Part shown: positions 8,376-16,696 of the stretch, piece after piece
Position numbering within the stretch: position 1 is the first letter of the stretch
Layout of the letters: the number at the start of each line of letters is the position of its first letter
Assembly: GCA_018222405.1 (NCBI GenBank)
Contig: JAAFAI010000036.1
Span: 1-34,195, forward strand
From: Gammaproteobacteria bacterium
Lineage (GTDB): Bacteria; Pseudomonadota; Gammaproteobacteria; Enterobacterales; Alteromonadaceae
DNA length: 34,195 nt
Reading direction: 5' to 3'
Notes under the pieces: model-generated
Told to the model about the DNA's origin: nothing
Seen by the model: the letters and a program-made list of their open reading frames with translations, nothing else
Database searches by the model: none
Program-made: the position numbers and the translations under genes

Positions 8376-9212
8376 TTGCCGCGACTTATTTCGGTAAACG
8401 ATATTAGCGCAAGCAACTTAACTGACTACGTTGTGTTGTTTGCTTCCATGACCAATCCGGTGTCAGGCCAGGCTGATGATCCGGCCGATGGATTTATTCC
8501 TGGTGCCATTAAGTTCGATTTGGACGGCGAGGGCAGCGATCATACTTCGTCACTCCCGCATACCCTACCAGAGCAGGCTGCGCTTAGCGCATTGTTTGGC
8601 AAACTTGGTATCACCACAGACAAGCCGGTGCTGATTTACGATAACTCGGGCATGTTTTGCGCGCCCCGCGTGTGGTGGATGTTAACTGCGATGGGCCATA
8701 GTAATGCCGCAGTGTTAAATGGTGGTCTACCGGCCTGGAAAGCCGCGGGTCATGAAGTGGTCAGCAAACCTGCCGCCCCCTTTCCCCAAGTGTTTAGCGG
8801 TTGTACAGCAGATGAATGGTTCTGTAACACTGACAGAGTTCTTGCCGCTATCGAAGAGCCGTCAGTTACTATCTGGGATGCCAGAAGTCGCCCCCGCTTT
8901 GAGGGGAGTGCACCGGAACCTCGTGCAGGATTGCGCAGTGGTCATATGCCCGGGGCAGTTAATGTCCCTTTCACTGAATTACTGGATAAGGGGACAACCC
9001 TTAAATCCCCCACGGCATTGAAAGCTTATTTTACCGAATACGGTATCGACTTAACCAAACCGGTTATTTGTTCCTGTGGTTCAGGTGTTACCGCATGCGT
9101 AATTGGATTGGCTGCGCTGGAAGCCGGTGCAAAACAGGTAACTGTTTATGATGGCTCCTGGTCTGAATGGGGAGGTAATCCATCATTACCGGTTGAGGTT
9201 AGCCATGACTAA
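8376..9212 (+). CDS. sseA: 3-mercaptopyruvate sulfurtransferase (rhodanese family)
   Basis: This 278-aa protein has two rhodanese domains. The N-terminal one is inactive; the C-terminal one (about 150-275) holds the active-site loop CGSGVTAC with catalytic Cys234. The CG[S/T]GVT loop is typical of 3-mercaptopyruvate sulfurtransferases, whereas thiosulfate sulfurtransferases usually have a more basic loop. It moves sulfur from 3-mercaptopyruvate to cyanide, thiols or thioredoxin, and may act in sulfide and persulfide homeostasis in the cytoplasm. TTG 8376 is preferred because GGGGAGA (8364-8370) is correctly spaced. TTG 8352 would add 8 residues but has no such site. It overlaps cobB by 8 bp, so the two are translated together. 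Confidence 0.88.
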   Translation: MPRLISVNDISASNLTDYVVLFASMTNPVSGQADDPADGFIPGAIKFDLDGEGSDHTSSLPHTLPEQAALSALFGKLGITTDKPVLIYDNSGMFCAPRVWWMLTAMGHSNAAVLNGGLPAWKAAGHEVVSKPAAPFPQVFSGCTADEWFCNTDRVLAAIEEPSVTIWDARSRPRFEGSAPEPRAGLRSGHMPGAVNVPFTELLDKGTTLKSPTALKAYFTEYGIDLTKPVICSCGSGVTACVIGLAALEAGAKQVTVYDGSWSEWGGNPSLPVEVSHD

Positions 9213-9927
9213 TACGTATAAACCCCGGGTCGTCGTATTAACCGGAGCGGGCGTATCGGCGGAGTCAGGTCTTAAAACTTTTCGCGATAACAACGGTTTG
9301 TGGGAAAACCACCGGGTAGAAGATGTTGCCACGCCAGAGGGTTTTGCGGCCAACCCCGCGCTGGTTTATCGTTTTTACAACGAACGCCGGGCCCAATTAC
9401 AACAACCCGATGTGCAGCCAAACCCGGCGCACAAGGCGCTGGCTGAATTAGAGCAGGCTCTGGGCGAACAGTTCTTGCTGGTGACCCAGAATGTCGACGA
9501 TTTGCATGAGCGCGCTGGCAGTAAAAGGGTACTGCACATGCACGGAAAATTACTCTCAGCTCGTTGTTGCAGTACAGGCAGAGCTATTCCCTGGCAGGAT
9601 GACTTTGATGATACAACAGAGTGTCGTTGTTGCCTGCCAGGTGAGCAAATGCGCCCGGATATCGTTTGGTTTGGTGAAGTCCCCATGCACATGGATGACA
9701 TCATTATGGCGCTGGCGCAGGCCGATGTGTTTATTGCAGTTGGTACCTCCGGTCAGGTGTACCCGGCCGCTAACTTTGTCGCTATGGCAGCCGACAGCGG
9801 TGCCCGAACTATCGAAATCAACCTGGAGCCGAGTCAGCAAAACAGTCTGTTTGAAGAAAAAATTGTCGGGCAGGCGGGGAAAACCCTGCCGGAATTTGTT
9901 GCCCGGTTTATCCAGGATTATTGCTAA
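9205..9927 (+). CDS. cobB: NAD-dependent protein deacylase (sirtuin) CobB
   Basis: The 240-aa protein matches E. coli CobB along its length from memory. It shows the NAD-binding motif GAGVSAESG (14-22), TQNVDDLHERAG (94-105) and the catalytic His113 in HMHG. It also has a cysteine-containing small domain (CCSTG, CRCC) and a FYNERR segment in which Tyr58 and Arg61 form the YxxR pair of class III sirtuins. That pair reads acidic acyl groups, so desuccinylase and demalonylase activity beside deacetylation is expected. A typical target is acetyl-CoA synthetase. The ATG at 9205 follows GAGG (9195-9198) and overlaps the end of sseA. A longer in-frame start at 9148 lies deep inside sseA and is unlikely. 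Confidence 0.92.
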   Translation: MTNTYKPRVVVLTGAGVSAESGLKTFRDNNGLWENHRVEDVATPEGFAANPALVYRFYNERRAQLQQPDVQPNPAHKALAELEQALGEQFLLVTQNVDDLHERAGSKRVLHMHGKLLSARCCSTGRAIPWQDDFDDTTECRCCLPGEQMRPDIVWFGEVPMHMDDIIMALAQADVFIAVGTSGQVYPAANFVAMAADSGARTIEINLEPSQQNSLFEEKIVGQAGKTLPEFVARFIQDYC

Positions 9928-9941
9928 GCGAATCGTTTTAT

Positions 9942-10568
9942 ATGGATTATCTGAGTGAGTTTATCACCATTGCGTTGGTGCATTTGGTAGCGGTTGCGAG
10001 TCCCGGACCTGATTTTGCAATTGTGGTTCGTAACAGCATCAGTTATGGCCGGCGCATTGCGATGTATACCAGTGTGGGCGTTGGCTTAGGAATATTACTG
10101 CACGTAGCGTATTCGTTAATCGGCCTGAGCGTAGTCATAAAAACAACACCATGGCTGTACTCGGCGATCAGCTATTTATCCGCAGCTTATTTACTTTATC
10201 TTGCCTGGGGAGCGCTGCGCGCCGGCCCGTCTGATTCTGCCGCAACAATTTCTACCACAGGGCAAACCGCTGCCATCAGTCCCAAAAAGGCGCTGGTAAG
10301 CGGGTTTCTTACCAACGGCCTGAATCCAAAGGCTACCTTGTTCTTCTTATCATTATTTACCGCCATCATTGATATTGAAACGCCCTTTGCCGTAAAGGCT
10401 ATGTATGGCATTTATCTGGCGGTCGCAACCGGTGCCTGGTTTTGCTTTTTATCCTATCTGTTAAGCACCTCAAGAGTGGCCAAACTGATTGGCGATAAAG
10501 GCTACTGGCTCGACCGTTTAATGGGTGTCGTGCTAGTAGCGCTGGCAATACGATTGGTAACACTCTGA
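9942..10568 (+). CDS. LysE/RhtB-family amino acid exporter
   Basis: This 208-aa integral membrane protein has about six hydrophobic helices and the family signature near the start: VHLVAVASPGPDFAIVVRNS, then GRRIAMYTSVGVGLG. It probably exports an amino acid such as homoserine, threonine or lysine across the inner membrane by proton exchange; the substrate cannot be read from sequence. ATG 9942 gives the normal short N-terminus (MDYLSEF). The TTG at 9921 overlaps the end of cobB and is less likely. It starts 14 bp after the cobB stop and is probably the third gene of the sseA-cobB unit. Confidence 0.88.
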   Translation: MDYLSEFITIALVHLVAVASPGPDFAIVVRNSISYGRRIAMYTSVGVGLGILLHVAYSLIGLSVVIKTTPWLYSAISYLSAAYLLYLAWGALRAGPSDSAATISTTGQTAAISPKKALVSGFLTNGLNPKATLFFLSLFTAIIDIETPFAVKAMYGIYLAVATGAWFCFLSYLLSTSRVAKLIGDKGYWLDRLMGVVLVALAIRLVTL

Positions 10569-10584
10569 GTCGGTGGTTTGTAGT

Positions 10585-10613
10585 TTGGGCCAGCCTGATG
10601 GCAATGATATACT
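10585..10613 (+). promoter_or_regulatory. Sigma-70-type promoter for the YciC-like/bax/DUF2987 unit
   Basis: TTGGGC (10585-10590) and TATACT (10608-10613) are separated by exactly 17 bp. The -10 element matches 5 of 6 consensus bases; the -35 element matches only 3. The predicted start near 10620 gives a leader of about 25 nt before the TTG at 10645. Confidence 0.45.
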
Positions 10614-10644
10614 CCCCGCCGGGATTATCCGATGAGACGACATT

Positions 10645-11394
10645 TTGACCAACAATAATCAACCGCCTGCTAACAGCTCCCCGCTGGAGCGTGCTCTGGC
10701 CGGCGAATACCAGTTTAATATCCGCAAACTTTTTGCCGAGGCGCAAAGCCTGTATAAACAGCATCTGGGCTTATTGCTAAAAGCCACCGGCCTGCTCATG
10801 GCTATTGGACTTGGTGCTATGGTGATAATGATTAACCTGTTAGCGCTGGACATGACATCGGTAGAGAGCATGCAGTCGGGTAACGCTGGCCTGCTCGATA
10901 TCGCCATGCTGGTGCTGATGACGCCGATGATTGTTGGCTTTCGGATGCTTGGCGTAAAACTGGTTAGTCATAAGGCTACCAGTATCAATGAACTGTTTCA
11001 GTATTTCCCTTATATACTGGTGCTGGTTACGGCAAATTTGCTGATCAGCCTGGTCATGCAGGTTGGCCTTAACCTGCTTGTTCTGCCGGGATTGTATGTT
11101 TATTTAGTCACCCAGTTCAGTGTAGTGCTCCTGGTTGAAAAACGCCTTGGCCTGATGCAGTCAATCATTCTGTCAGCACGAGTCACGAACCGCTATTTAC
11201 TGCCCTTCACACTGTTATTGCTCGCCTTTATCATGATGTTTGTATTGGTTCTGTTTACCATGGGGCTGGCTATTTTGTGGGTGGGGCCGGTTTATTCGCT
11301 GGTAATGGGCCGTTTATACGTGGATCTGTTTGGTCTTGATGACGCGCCTCAACAAATAAACCCAACCAAAGAGGATTCGATACTCGATGCATAA
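10645..11394 (+). CDS. YciC-like (UPF0259/BPSS1780-type) inner membrane protein
   Basis: This 249-aa protein has a short polar N-terminus, then six or so hydrophobic helices, with KQHLGLLLKATGLLMAIGLGA and ARVTNRYLLPFTLLLLAF resembling YciC/BPSS1780-type proteins. Function is unknown for the family. TTG 10645 is the only start that keeps the conserved amphipathic N-terminal segment; the ribosome-binding site is weak (GATGAGA). Its 3' end overlaps the next gene by 8 bp, and a promoter candidate lies at 10585-10613. Membership in a cell-envelope operon with a peptidoglycan hydrolase and a periplasmic protein suggests an envelope role, which is an inference from context only. Confidence 0.7.
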   Translation: MTNNNQPPANSSPLERALAGEYQFNIRKLFAEAQSLYKQHLGLLLKATGLLMAIGLGAMVIMINLLALDMTSVESMQSGNAGLLDIAMLVLMTPMIVGFRMLGVKLVSHKATSINELFQYFPYILVLVTANLLISLVMQVGLNLLVLPGLYVYLVTQFSVVLLVEKRLGLMQSIILSARVTNRYLLPFTLLLLAFIMMFVLVLFTMGLAILWVGPVYSLVMGRLYVDLFGLDDAPQQINPTKEDSILDA

Positions 11395-12178
11395 ACGGGA
11401 AACCAGTAAGATCATCCTTATCGCAATAGCCATTATGGCACTGATTGTGGTGCTTGCGTGGATGACCGGTACCAGTGAACCCGATATTCTGGATGTGCCG
11501 GAGACCGAGCAGGCCGAGCAACCTGTGCCTGATTTTAAAGCCATAGAAGACACCACAGAAAAGAAAAAGGCGTTTTTCGCCTACTTAAAACCTGAAGTGG
11601 AAAAGCAAAACGATTACCTGCTGAGTTTGCGACACTATCTGCAAACGTTGCAGCGTCAGCTAGCGGCGGGTAACAGCCTGACAGAAGACGACGATGAGCG
11701 TCTGGAATGGCTGGCTGGTGAATATCGCGTTGATCAGGATTTACCGGCCGACGCGCAAATCCCTAAATTGCTGAATAAAGTAGATATCTTACCCGTTGAG
11801 CTGGTATTGATGCAGGCCGCTAATGAGTCGGCCTGGGGAACTTCACGGTTCGCCCAGCAAGGTTATAACTTCTTTGGTTTATGGTGTTACAAAAAAGGCT
11901 GCGGCTTTGTGCCGGCACGGCGAAACAGTGGTGCTAGCCACGAAGTGGCAAAATTTGAAAATTTATCGCGCGCTACCTACACCTATATGCGAAATATTAA
12001 CCGTCATGACGCTTATCGTGAGCTACGTCATATCAGAGCCTCTTTACGTCGGGCACAATTACCGGTAACGGGTCTGGCACTGGCAGAAGGGTTAATGAAC
12101 TATTCTGAGCGCGGTGCCGCCTATGTTAATGAACTTCAGAATATGATCCGATACAACAAAGGGTTTATCACCGAATGA
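11387..12178 (+). CDS. bax: Bax-like glucosaminidase-domain protein
   Basis: The 263-aa protein has one N-terminal membrane anchor (about 6-26), an acidic linker and a helical region. A C-terminal mannosyl-glycoprotein endo-beta-N-acetylglucosaminidase-type domain (about 130-255) follows. The catalytic-region motif LMQAANESAWGTSRFAQQG carries the probable general acid Glu, followed by NFFGLWCY. E. coli Bax has the same make-up. It probably cleaves the glycan strand of peptidoglycan on the periplasmic side. It overlaps the preceding gene by 8 bp and the following one by 4 bp (ATGA), so the three genes form one transcript. The gene symbol is by similarity only. Confidence 0.85.
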   Translation: MHKRETSKIILIAIAIMALIVVLAWMTGTSEPDILDVPETEQAEQPVPDFKAIEDTTEKKKAFFAYLKPEVEKQNDYLLSLRHYLQTLQRQLAAGNSLTEDDDERLEWLAGEYRVDQDLPADAQIPKLLNKVDILPVELVLMQAANESAWGTSRFAQQGYNFFGLWCYKKGCGFVPARRNSGASHEVAKFENLSRATYTYMRNINRHDAYRELRHIRASLRRAQLPVTGLALAEGLMNYSERGAAYVNELQNMIRYNKGFITE

Positions 12179-12810
12179 AACGTACCTTAGTAGCACTGAG
12201 CCTGCTTGCCTCTGCCTTTAGTGCCGGCGCCGAGCAAATTGAAGTGGAATATAAGCGCTTTTACAGCCACATTAATAAAATAGGTGACGAAAGTACCTCT
12301 GCACTGCAATTTGCCTTTGGCTTTTTAAGAGTAGGCACCAGTAATTTATGCCCCATTAATAAGGCCACCATTGTTACTCAAAAACAGGATATTCCTTTAA
12401 CGGTAACACCTGAGCAGCGCTTTTTAGTGCCCAAAGAACGCGCCCTGAAACTGGCGGATGCAGCAATTGTGATAGACCTGGGCGAAGCTGCTAATTTATG
12501 TGATATGTCGGTGCAGATAGAAACTACCGCTGACTATGTGAAAACCGAATATACCGCAGAAGACCTGGCTTATATCAAACAACAGTATGAAGCTTTCTTT
12601 AATGAGATGGGCGGATTCCTGTCATTTATGATGCCTTCGGTGAAAGGCCTGACCTTCCGCTTTAGTGACGACGAACTCGACGCACAGGTACCCGGCGCAC
12701 CCGATATTACCAATGGGATGTTAATGTTGGACAATGAATGGTTAGAGCAGGGCAAGCCATTAAAACTGCCTGTTGAACCGTTACGCATTACAGCGCTGGC
12801 AAAAAGCTAG
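12175..12810 (+). CDS. DUF2987 periplasmic protein
   Basis: This 211-aa protein has a clear signal peptide (MKRTLVALSLLASAFSAGA, cleaved before EQ). Its mature part matches what I recall of DUF2987 proteins of Vibrio, Shewanella and Alteromonas: EVEYKRFYSHINKI near the start, a central pair of cysteines (in NLCP and NLCD) that could form a disulfide, and a C-terminal MLMLDNEWLEQG segment. No function is established. It is the last gene of the three-gene envelope set, starting inside the stop codon of bax (ATGA), and is followed by a strong terminator. Confidence 0.8.
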   Translation: MKRTLVALSLLASAFSAGAEQIEVEYKRFYSHINKIGDESTSALQFAFGFLRVGTSNLCPINKATIVTQKQDIPLTVTPEQRFLVPKERALKLADAAIVIDLGEAANLCDMSVQIETTADYVKTEYTAEDLAYIKQQYEAFFNEMGGFLSFMMPSVKGLTFRFSDDELDAQVPGAPDITNGMLMLDNEWLEQGKPLKLPVEPLRITALAKS

Positions 12811-12830
12811 ATACACTACATTCAAAAGCG

Positions 12831-12857
12831 AAAAGGGGCTGAAGAAGCCCCTTTTTT
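12831..12857. terminator. Shared intrinsic terminator between DUF2987 gene and rssA
   Basis: AAAAGGGGCT (12831-12840) pairs perfectly with AGCCCCTTTT (12846-12855) over a GAAGA loop and runs into six T residues on the plus strand. On the minus strand the same hairpin ends in four T residues, directly after the rssA stop, so it can serve both convergent genes. Confidence 0.88.
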
Positions 12858-12861
12858 GTGG

Positions 12862-13839
12862 TTAGCTGATTTCTTCGTTTGCCTCGTCCGGCGCCTTGGG
12901 CGCTTCCAGCGCATCAGGGTCTACTTCTGACGGCGGTAATACTTCATCGAGCACCAGTTGATAGCGAATTTGTTCGGCCAGGCGTTTTACCACCTGCTCA
13001 CCGGTTTCGCAAAGCTCCGCACAGCGATGAAACTCCATCAGCCCAACATCGGTTAACGTTGGTTCGACTAAGATATCCGGCGGCTCTCCGGCCAGTCGGG
13101 AGCGGGTTACCCGGGCCTGAAGAATCTCCAGCGAGCTGCTCATCACACTTAATATGCCAGGCGCCTGTTTGCTATTATCTTTGGGTTCCGGAGAGAACCA
13201 CTGGCGTACAACATCCTGACTTTTCTTGAAGAAATGCTCGTTCTTTTCCTGAGTTTCCTCGTGCTTGGCGGTTTCACGGGCTATTTGTAATGGCCTGAAG
13301 TCGGCGTTGAGGTTGACTGCTATAACGAAGTCCGCGCCTAACTGACGGCACAGATTTACTGGTACAGGATTGACCACGGCGCCGTCTACTAACCACCTGT
13401 CGTTGTACGCAATGGGCGAAAATAACGCCGGAATGGCACAGGATGCCTGTATTGAATTGCCGACTTCCCCTTTGTTAAAAACCACTTCGCGACCTGAATA
13501 CAGGTCTGTCGCGACACAGGCGAAAGGTTTGTCCATTGCTTCAAAGCTAGCGGCGCAAAACTCATCTGACAGCTTGTCAAAAACCTTCTGTCCGCTCGCT
13601 AGTCCGCCACGGCGAATACCTATGCCCATTAGGCTCAGGGTTTGCCATTCAGTTAACGATGAAGCCCAGGCTTTTAATTCTTCAAGACGGCCGCTAGCGT
13701 AGGCTGCACCTACATAAGCACCAATAGAACAGCCTGCAACCACGTCGATTTTAACGCCAAGTTTTTCCAATGCCTGGATAACGCCAATGTGAGCCCATCC
13801 ACGGGCTGCACCTGAGCCCAGGGCGATGCCTATTTTCAT
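12862..13839 (-). CDS. rssA: Patatin-like phospholipase, RssA type
   Basis: The 325-aa protein has the patatin fold: oxyanion-hole loop GSGAARG (8-14), nucleophile elbow GCSIG with Ser38, and the catalytic Asp152 in the VDGAVVNP motif, so the Ser-Asp dyad is intact. After the domain (about 1-270) comes a charged, variable tail rich in Glu, Pro and Ala. It has no signal peptide, so it acts in the cytoplasm or at the inner face of the membrane, probably as an acyl hydrolase; the physiological substrate is unknown. It lies 7 bp downstream of ttcA on the same strand and is probably co-transcribed with it. Confidence 0.88.
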   Translation of the reverse strand: MKIGIALGSGAARGWAHIGVIQALEKLGVKIDVVAGCSIGAYVGAAYASGRLEELKAWASSLTEWQTLSLMGIGIRRGGLASGQKVFDKLSDEFCAASFEAMDKPFACVATDLYSGREVVFNKGEVGNSIQASCAIPALFSPIAYNDRWLVDGAVVNPVPVNLCRQLGADFVIAVNLNADFRPLQIARETAKHEETQEKNEHFFKKSQDVVRQWFSPEPKDNSKQAPGILSVMSSSLEILQARVTRSRLAGEPPDILVEPTLTDVGLMEFHRCAELCETGEQVVKRLAEQIRYQLVLDEVLPPSEVDPDALEAPKAPDEANEEIS

Positions 13840-13846
13840 AGCAACC

Positions 13847-14773
13847 TTATTCCGTCAAGTTTACGATATTGATGGAGTCTGCAGTGTCAGGGCGGCTCTC
13901 GGGTTCAAACTCGGGGGCATCGAAGGCGATGTCACCCTCTGGTTGCGCTTCACCTGTTGCTTTTATGGCTTTAAAGTCATGAAGGTTTTTATCAACCAAA
14001 TGCGAAGGGGTAACATTTTGCATCGCCCTGAACATAGATTCGATGCGGCCCGGGAACCTTTTGTTCCAGTCCTGCAACATCATTTTGATGTTCTGTCGCT
14101 GCAAATTTTCCTGTGAACCACATAAGTTACAGGGAATGATGGGAAATTCAACCGCAGTAGCATATTTTTCAATATCCCGTTCGGTACAGTAGGCCAACGG
14201 GCGGATCACCACATGTTTGCCGTCATCGCTAACCAGTTTAGGCGGCATAGACTTTAACTTTCCGCCATGAAACATGTTAAGAAACAGAGTCTCAAGCATA
14301 TCGTCACGATGATGCCCCAGGGCTATCTTAGTGGCACCCAGCTCTGTAGCAGTGCGGTACAATATACCGCGGCGTAATCGTGAGCAAAGAGAGCAGGTCG
14401 TTTTCCCCTCAGGGATCTTATCCTTTACGATGGAGTAGGTGTCTTCCTCAACAATACGGTAATCCACGCCCAGGCTTTGCAGATATTCTGGCAATATATG
14501 CTCCGGAAAACCGGGCTGTTTCTGGTCGAGGTTAACCGCCACTATCTCAAAACTGATCGGCGCAATACGCTGCAGATACATCAGCACATCCAGCATGGTG
14601 TAGCTGTCTTTACCGCCGGATAAGCACACCATTACCTTATCGCCATCTTCAATCATGCCAAAATCGTCAATGGCTTTGCCGACATTACGGCGGATGCGTT
14701 TTTGGAGCTTATTGAAGCTGTATTTTTGCTTGGTTTGCGTTGCCGGCGAGGCGCTGTTGATGTGTAAACTCAT
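13847..14773 (-). CDS. ttcA: tRNA 2-thiocytidine biosynthesis protein TtcA
   Basis: TtcA makes 2-thiocytidine at position 32 of some tRNAs. It activates the base with ATP and passes sulfur through a [4Fe-4S] cluster. The 308-aa sequence has the PP-loop SGGKDS (52-57), the CSLC motif (Cys127/130) and the CNLC motif (Cys215/218), which supply the cluster ligands. The HHRDDMLETLFLNMFHGG segment is also typical. ATG 14773 (MSLHINSA) is preferred to TTG 14797, because a TATAAT -10 element at 14811-14806 places the transcript start at about 14799, leaving almost no leader for the longer form. The C-terminal 40 residues are acidic and variable. Confidence 0.94.
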   Translation of the reverse strand: MSLHINSASPATQTKQKYSFNKLQKRIRRNVGKAIDDFGMIEDGDKVMVCLSGGKDSYTMLDVLMYLQRIAPISFEIVAVNLDQKQPGFPEHILPEYLQSLGVDYRIVEEDTYSIVKDKIPEGKTTCSLCSRLRRGILYRTATELGATKIALGHHRDDMLETLFLNMFHGGKLKSMPPKLVSDDGKHVVIRPLAYCTERDIEKYATAVEFPIIPCNLCGSQENLQRQNIKMMLQDWNKRFPGRIESMFRAMQNVTPSHLVDKNLHDFKAIKATGEAQPEGDIAFDAPEFEPESRPDTADSINIVNLTE

Positions 14774-14805
14774 TATAAAGAAAGACCCATATTGCAATGG
14801 GCGCC

Positions 14806-14837
14806 ATTATACGTGAAGCCAGGGGATGCTGCATCCC
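14806..14837 (-). promoter_or_regulatory. ttcA promoter -10 with adjacent palindrome
   Basis: On the minus strand a perfect TATAAT (14811-14806) lies 33 bp before the ATG of ttcA. The perfect 7-1-7 palindrome GGGATGC-T-GCATCCC (14823-14837) covers the -35 position, where no good consensus hexamer is visible. This is compatible with a regulator site, but short palindromes also occur by chance. Confidence 0.5.
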
Positions 14838-14892
14838 TGAATAATCGCCTGGCACGCCGCAGCAGTAACTAAATCCTGCCACGGCAGCTGTA

Positions 14893-15810
14893 TTAACTCA
14901 CCGGGCTCTCAAAGCCCTCAGGTTTAATGGCCAGTACATCACAGTTGAGTTCATCGATAACATGTTCAGCGGTATTGCCAATGAGTGCAGCAGAAATTCC
15001 TACACGACCCACGGTACCAATAATCACCAGCTCGGCATCGAGCTCTTTGGCGACCTGCGGGATGACTTTTTCGGGTAATCCTTCTTTCACATGGCAGTTA
15101 TCCAGCGGGATGCTGTACTGATTACTGTGTTTTTCCATTTCTTCAAGGTGATGGTTTTTTACCGAGGCATTATAAGACTCCGGATCAAACTCAGGTACCT
15201 CAATGGCAATGTTGAGTGGCGTGCCAGGGTAGCAGTTGGCCAGGTGCACATGACCACTCAGTAACTTGGCGTAGTCCAGCGCAATAGTAGTAAGGCGATC
15301 GTTGAGCTGAGCATGTTCGCGGTCTTCTGTACCCACGTTTACGGCCGCCACTATTTTGCCATCCTGGGGCCAGTCATGCTCTTTAACCAGCAGTACCGGT
15401 GCTGGGCACTTGCGCACCAGGTGCCAGTCGGTAGGAGTAAAGATTACTGAGCGTAAATCATCGTGAGAGCGGGTTGCTTTCACCACAATGTCGGCATTAC
15501 TGGCAAGCGCATATTTAATAATGGCTTCATAAGGACGGTTATTCCATTCCACCGCAGCCTCAATAGGTTGGCCGTACTCCGCCAGTTGGTCTTTAAGCCA
15601 GGCTGTTCTTTCATTCACAACGGCCTGACGCATGGCCTCACGCTCCTCACCGGATAGCATGGTGGTCATTTCGTATGAAAAATCGTAAATGGTCATTAAG
15701 GCGGTAATGGACGCGCCGGTTTTTTCGGCCAGTTCAATGGCTCTGGAGATAGCGGGCTGGTTTTCCCTTTCAGGTTCTACCACGGCCAGAATATTGCTGT
15801 ACTCAATCAT
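14893..15810 (-). CDS. uspE: Tandem universal stress protein UspE
   Basis: The 305-aa protein consists of two Usp domains (about 1-145 and 150-303), as in E. coli UspE. The N-terminus is ILAVVEPERENQPAISRAI. The second domain ends with IIGTVGRVGISAALIGNTAE, close to the G-x2-G-x9-G[ST] nucleotide-binding signature. It is a cytoplasmic stress protein; in E. coli it is linked to oxidative stress, adhesion and motility. A good Shine-Dalgarno (AGGGAGA) precedes the ATG. It follows fnr on the same strand, the conserved order in this group of bacteria, with a 122-bp gap that contains a long-range inverted repeat and a weak FNR-like site. Confidence 0.92.
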   Translation of the reverse strand: MIEYSNILAVVEPERENQPAISRAIELAEKTGASITALMTIYDFSYEMTTMLSGEEREAMRQAVVNERTAWLKDQLAEYGQPIEAAVEWNNRPYEAIIKYALASNADIVVKATRSHDDLRSVIFTPTDWHLVRKCPAPVLLVKEHDWPQDGKIVAAVNVGTEDREHAQLNDRLTTIALDYAKLLSGHVHLANCYPGTPLNIAIEVPEFDPESYNASVKNHHLEEMEKHSNQYSIPLDNCHVKEGLPEKVIPQVAKELDAELVIIGTVGRVGISAALIGNTAEHVIDELNCDVLAIKPEGFESPVS

Positions 15811-15855
15811 AACGACTCTCCCTGGGAAGTATTCATTATGAGTGTACGACGTGAA

Positions 15856-15923
15856 AAGCTGTTTCTCCAGTTTCAGGCTTGTCTGGGATCAAGTAATGGT
15901 ACAAAACCAGAGAAAAACAGCTT
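15856..15923. repeat. Long-range inverted repeat between fnr and uspE
   Basis: AAGCTGTTTCTC (15856-15867) is complementary to GAGAAAAACAGCTT (15910-15923) apart from two extra A residues, with 42 nt between. The loop holds TTGTCTGGGATCAA (15879-15892), which keeps 8 of 10 conserved FNR-box bases. It could be a weak terminator of fnr, a regulatory structure in the leader, or both. Confidence 0.4.
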
Positions 15924-15932
15924 ATTAACAGA

Positions 15933-16670
15933 TCAACTGATAGTGGTGGAGGGGATATCCATACTATGCAGTTTATTATCCATCGCTTCAAAATCGAGGA
16001 TAGTGATGAGTTTGCCGTCAACCTTAATAATGCCTTCCTTCTGGAAGCGGGTTAACAGGCGGGAGATGGTTTCTACGGTCAGACCCAGGTAATTACCAAT
16101 TTCGTTACGGGTCATACTCAGGTTAAACTGACGCGGCGAGAAGCCCCGGTCTTCAAAGCGTTTGGACAGATGCGCAAGAAAATAAATCAGGCGCTCTTCG
16201 GCAGTACGCTTGTTTAGCAACATCATCAGATCGTGATCCTGCTTAATTTCGGCACTCATAAAGCTCATGATCTGGTGACGCAGTTTAGGGAACTGCACCG
16301 CCATTTTATCCAGCGTTTCATAAGGTAACTCACAAACCATAGCGGTTTCGAGCGCCTGAGTGTAACTCTGGTGAGCGTTTTCGCGCAGGGCGTCAAAACC
16401 GATAATATCACCGGGGAAATGGAAGCCAATGATTTGTTCTTCGCCATCTTTGCTGCTAACGAAAGATTTAAATGAACCAGCACGCACTGCGTACAGTGAG
16501 TTAAATTTATCACCAGCTTTAACCAGTTTATCATGCTTATGAAGCGGTTTTTTACGCTCGATAATATCATCGAGTGAGTCGAGTTCGGTTTTATTTAACG
16601 AAACCGGCAGGCACAAATGGCTGAAACTACAGCTCTGACAATGAATCGAAAATTCTGAGCCTTTTGACAT
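15933..16670 (-). CDS. fnr: Oxygen-sensing global regulator FNR (EtrA)
   Basis: This 245-aa CRP/FNR-family protein has the four cysteines that hold the oxygen-labile [4Fe-4S] cluster: Cys11, Cys14 and Cys20 in the N-terminal C-x2-C-x5-C motif, and Cys113. A cyclic-nucleotide-type beta-roll (about 25-130) leads through the dimer helix to a helix-turn-helix. There ETISR (Glu200, Ser203, Arg204) is the DNA-reading triad that specifies TTGAT half-sites. Without oxygen the dimer activates or represses respiratory genes. Two likely target sites are in this window, before ccoN and before the gene at 30668. It starts 26 bp downstream of the TauE-like gene, after a GGAGA ribosome-binding site. Confidence 0.96.
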   Translation of the reverse strand: MSKGSEFSIHCQSCSFSHLCLPVSLNKTELDSLDDIIERKKPLHKHDKLVKAGDKFNSLYAVRAGSFKSFVSSKDGEEQIIGFHFPGDIIGFDALRENAHQSYTQALETAMVCELPYETLDKMAVQFPKLRHQIMSFMSAEIKQDHDLMMLLNKRTAEERLIYFLAHLSKRFEDRGFSPRQFNLSMTRNEIGNYLGLTVETISRLLTRFQKEGIIKVDGKLITILDFEAMDNKLHSMDIPSTTIS

Positions 16671-16696
16671 AGATTACGTCTCCGTGTGGGCGTCGT

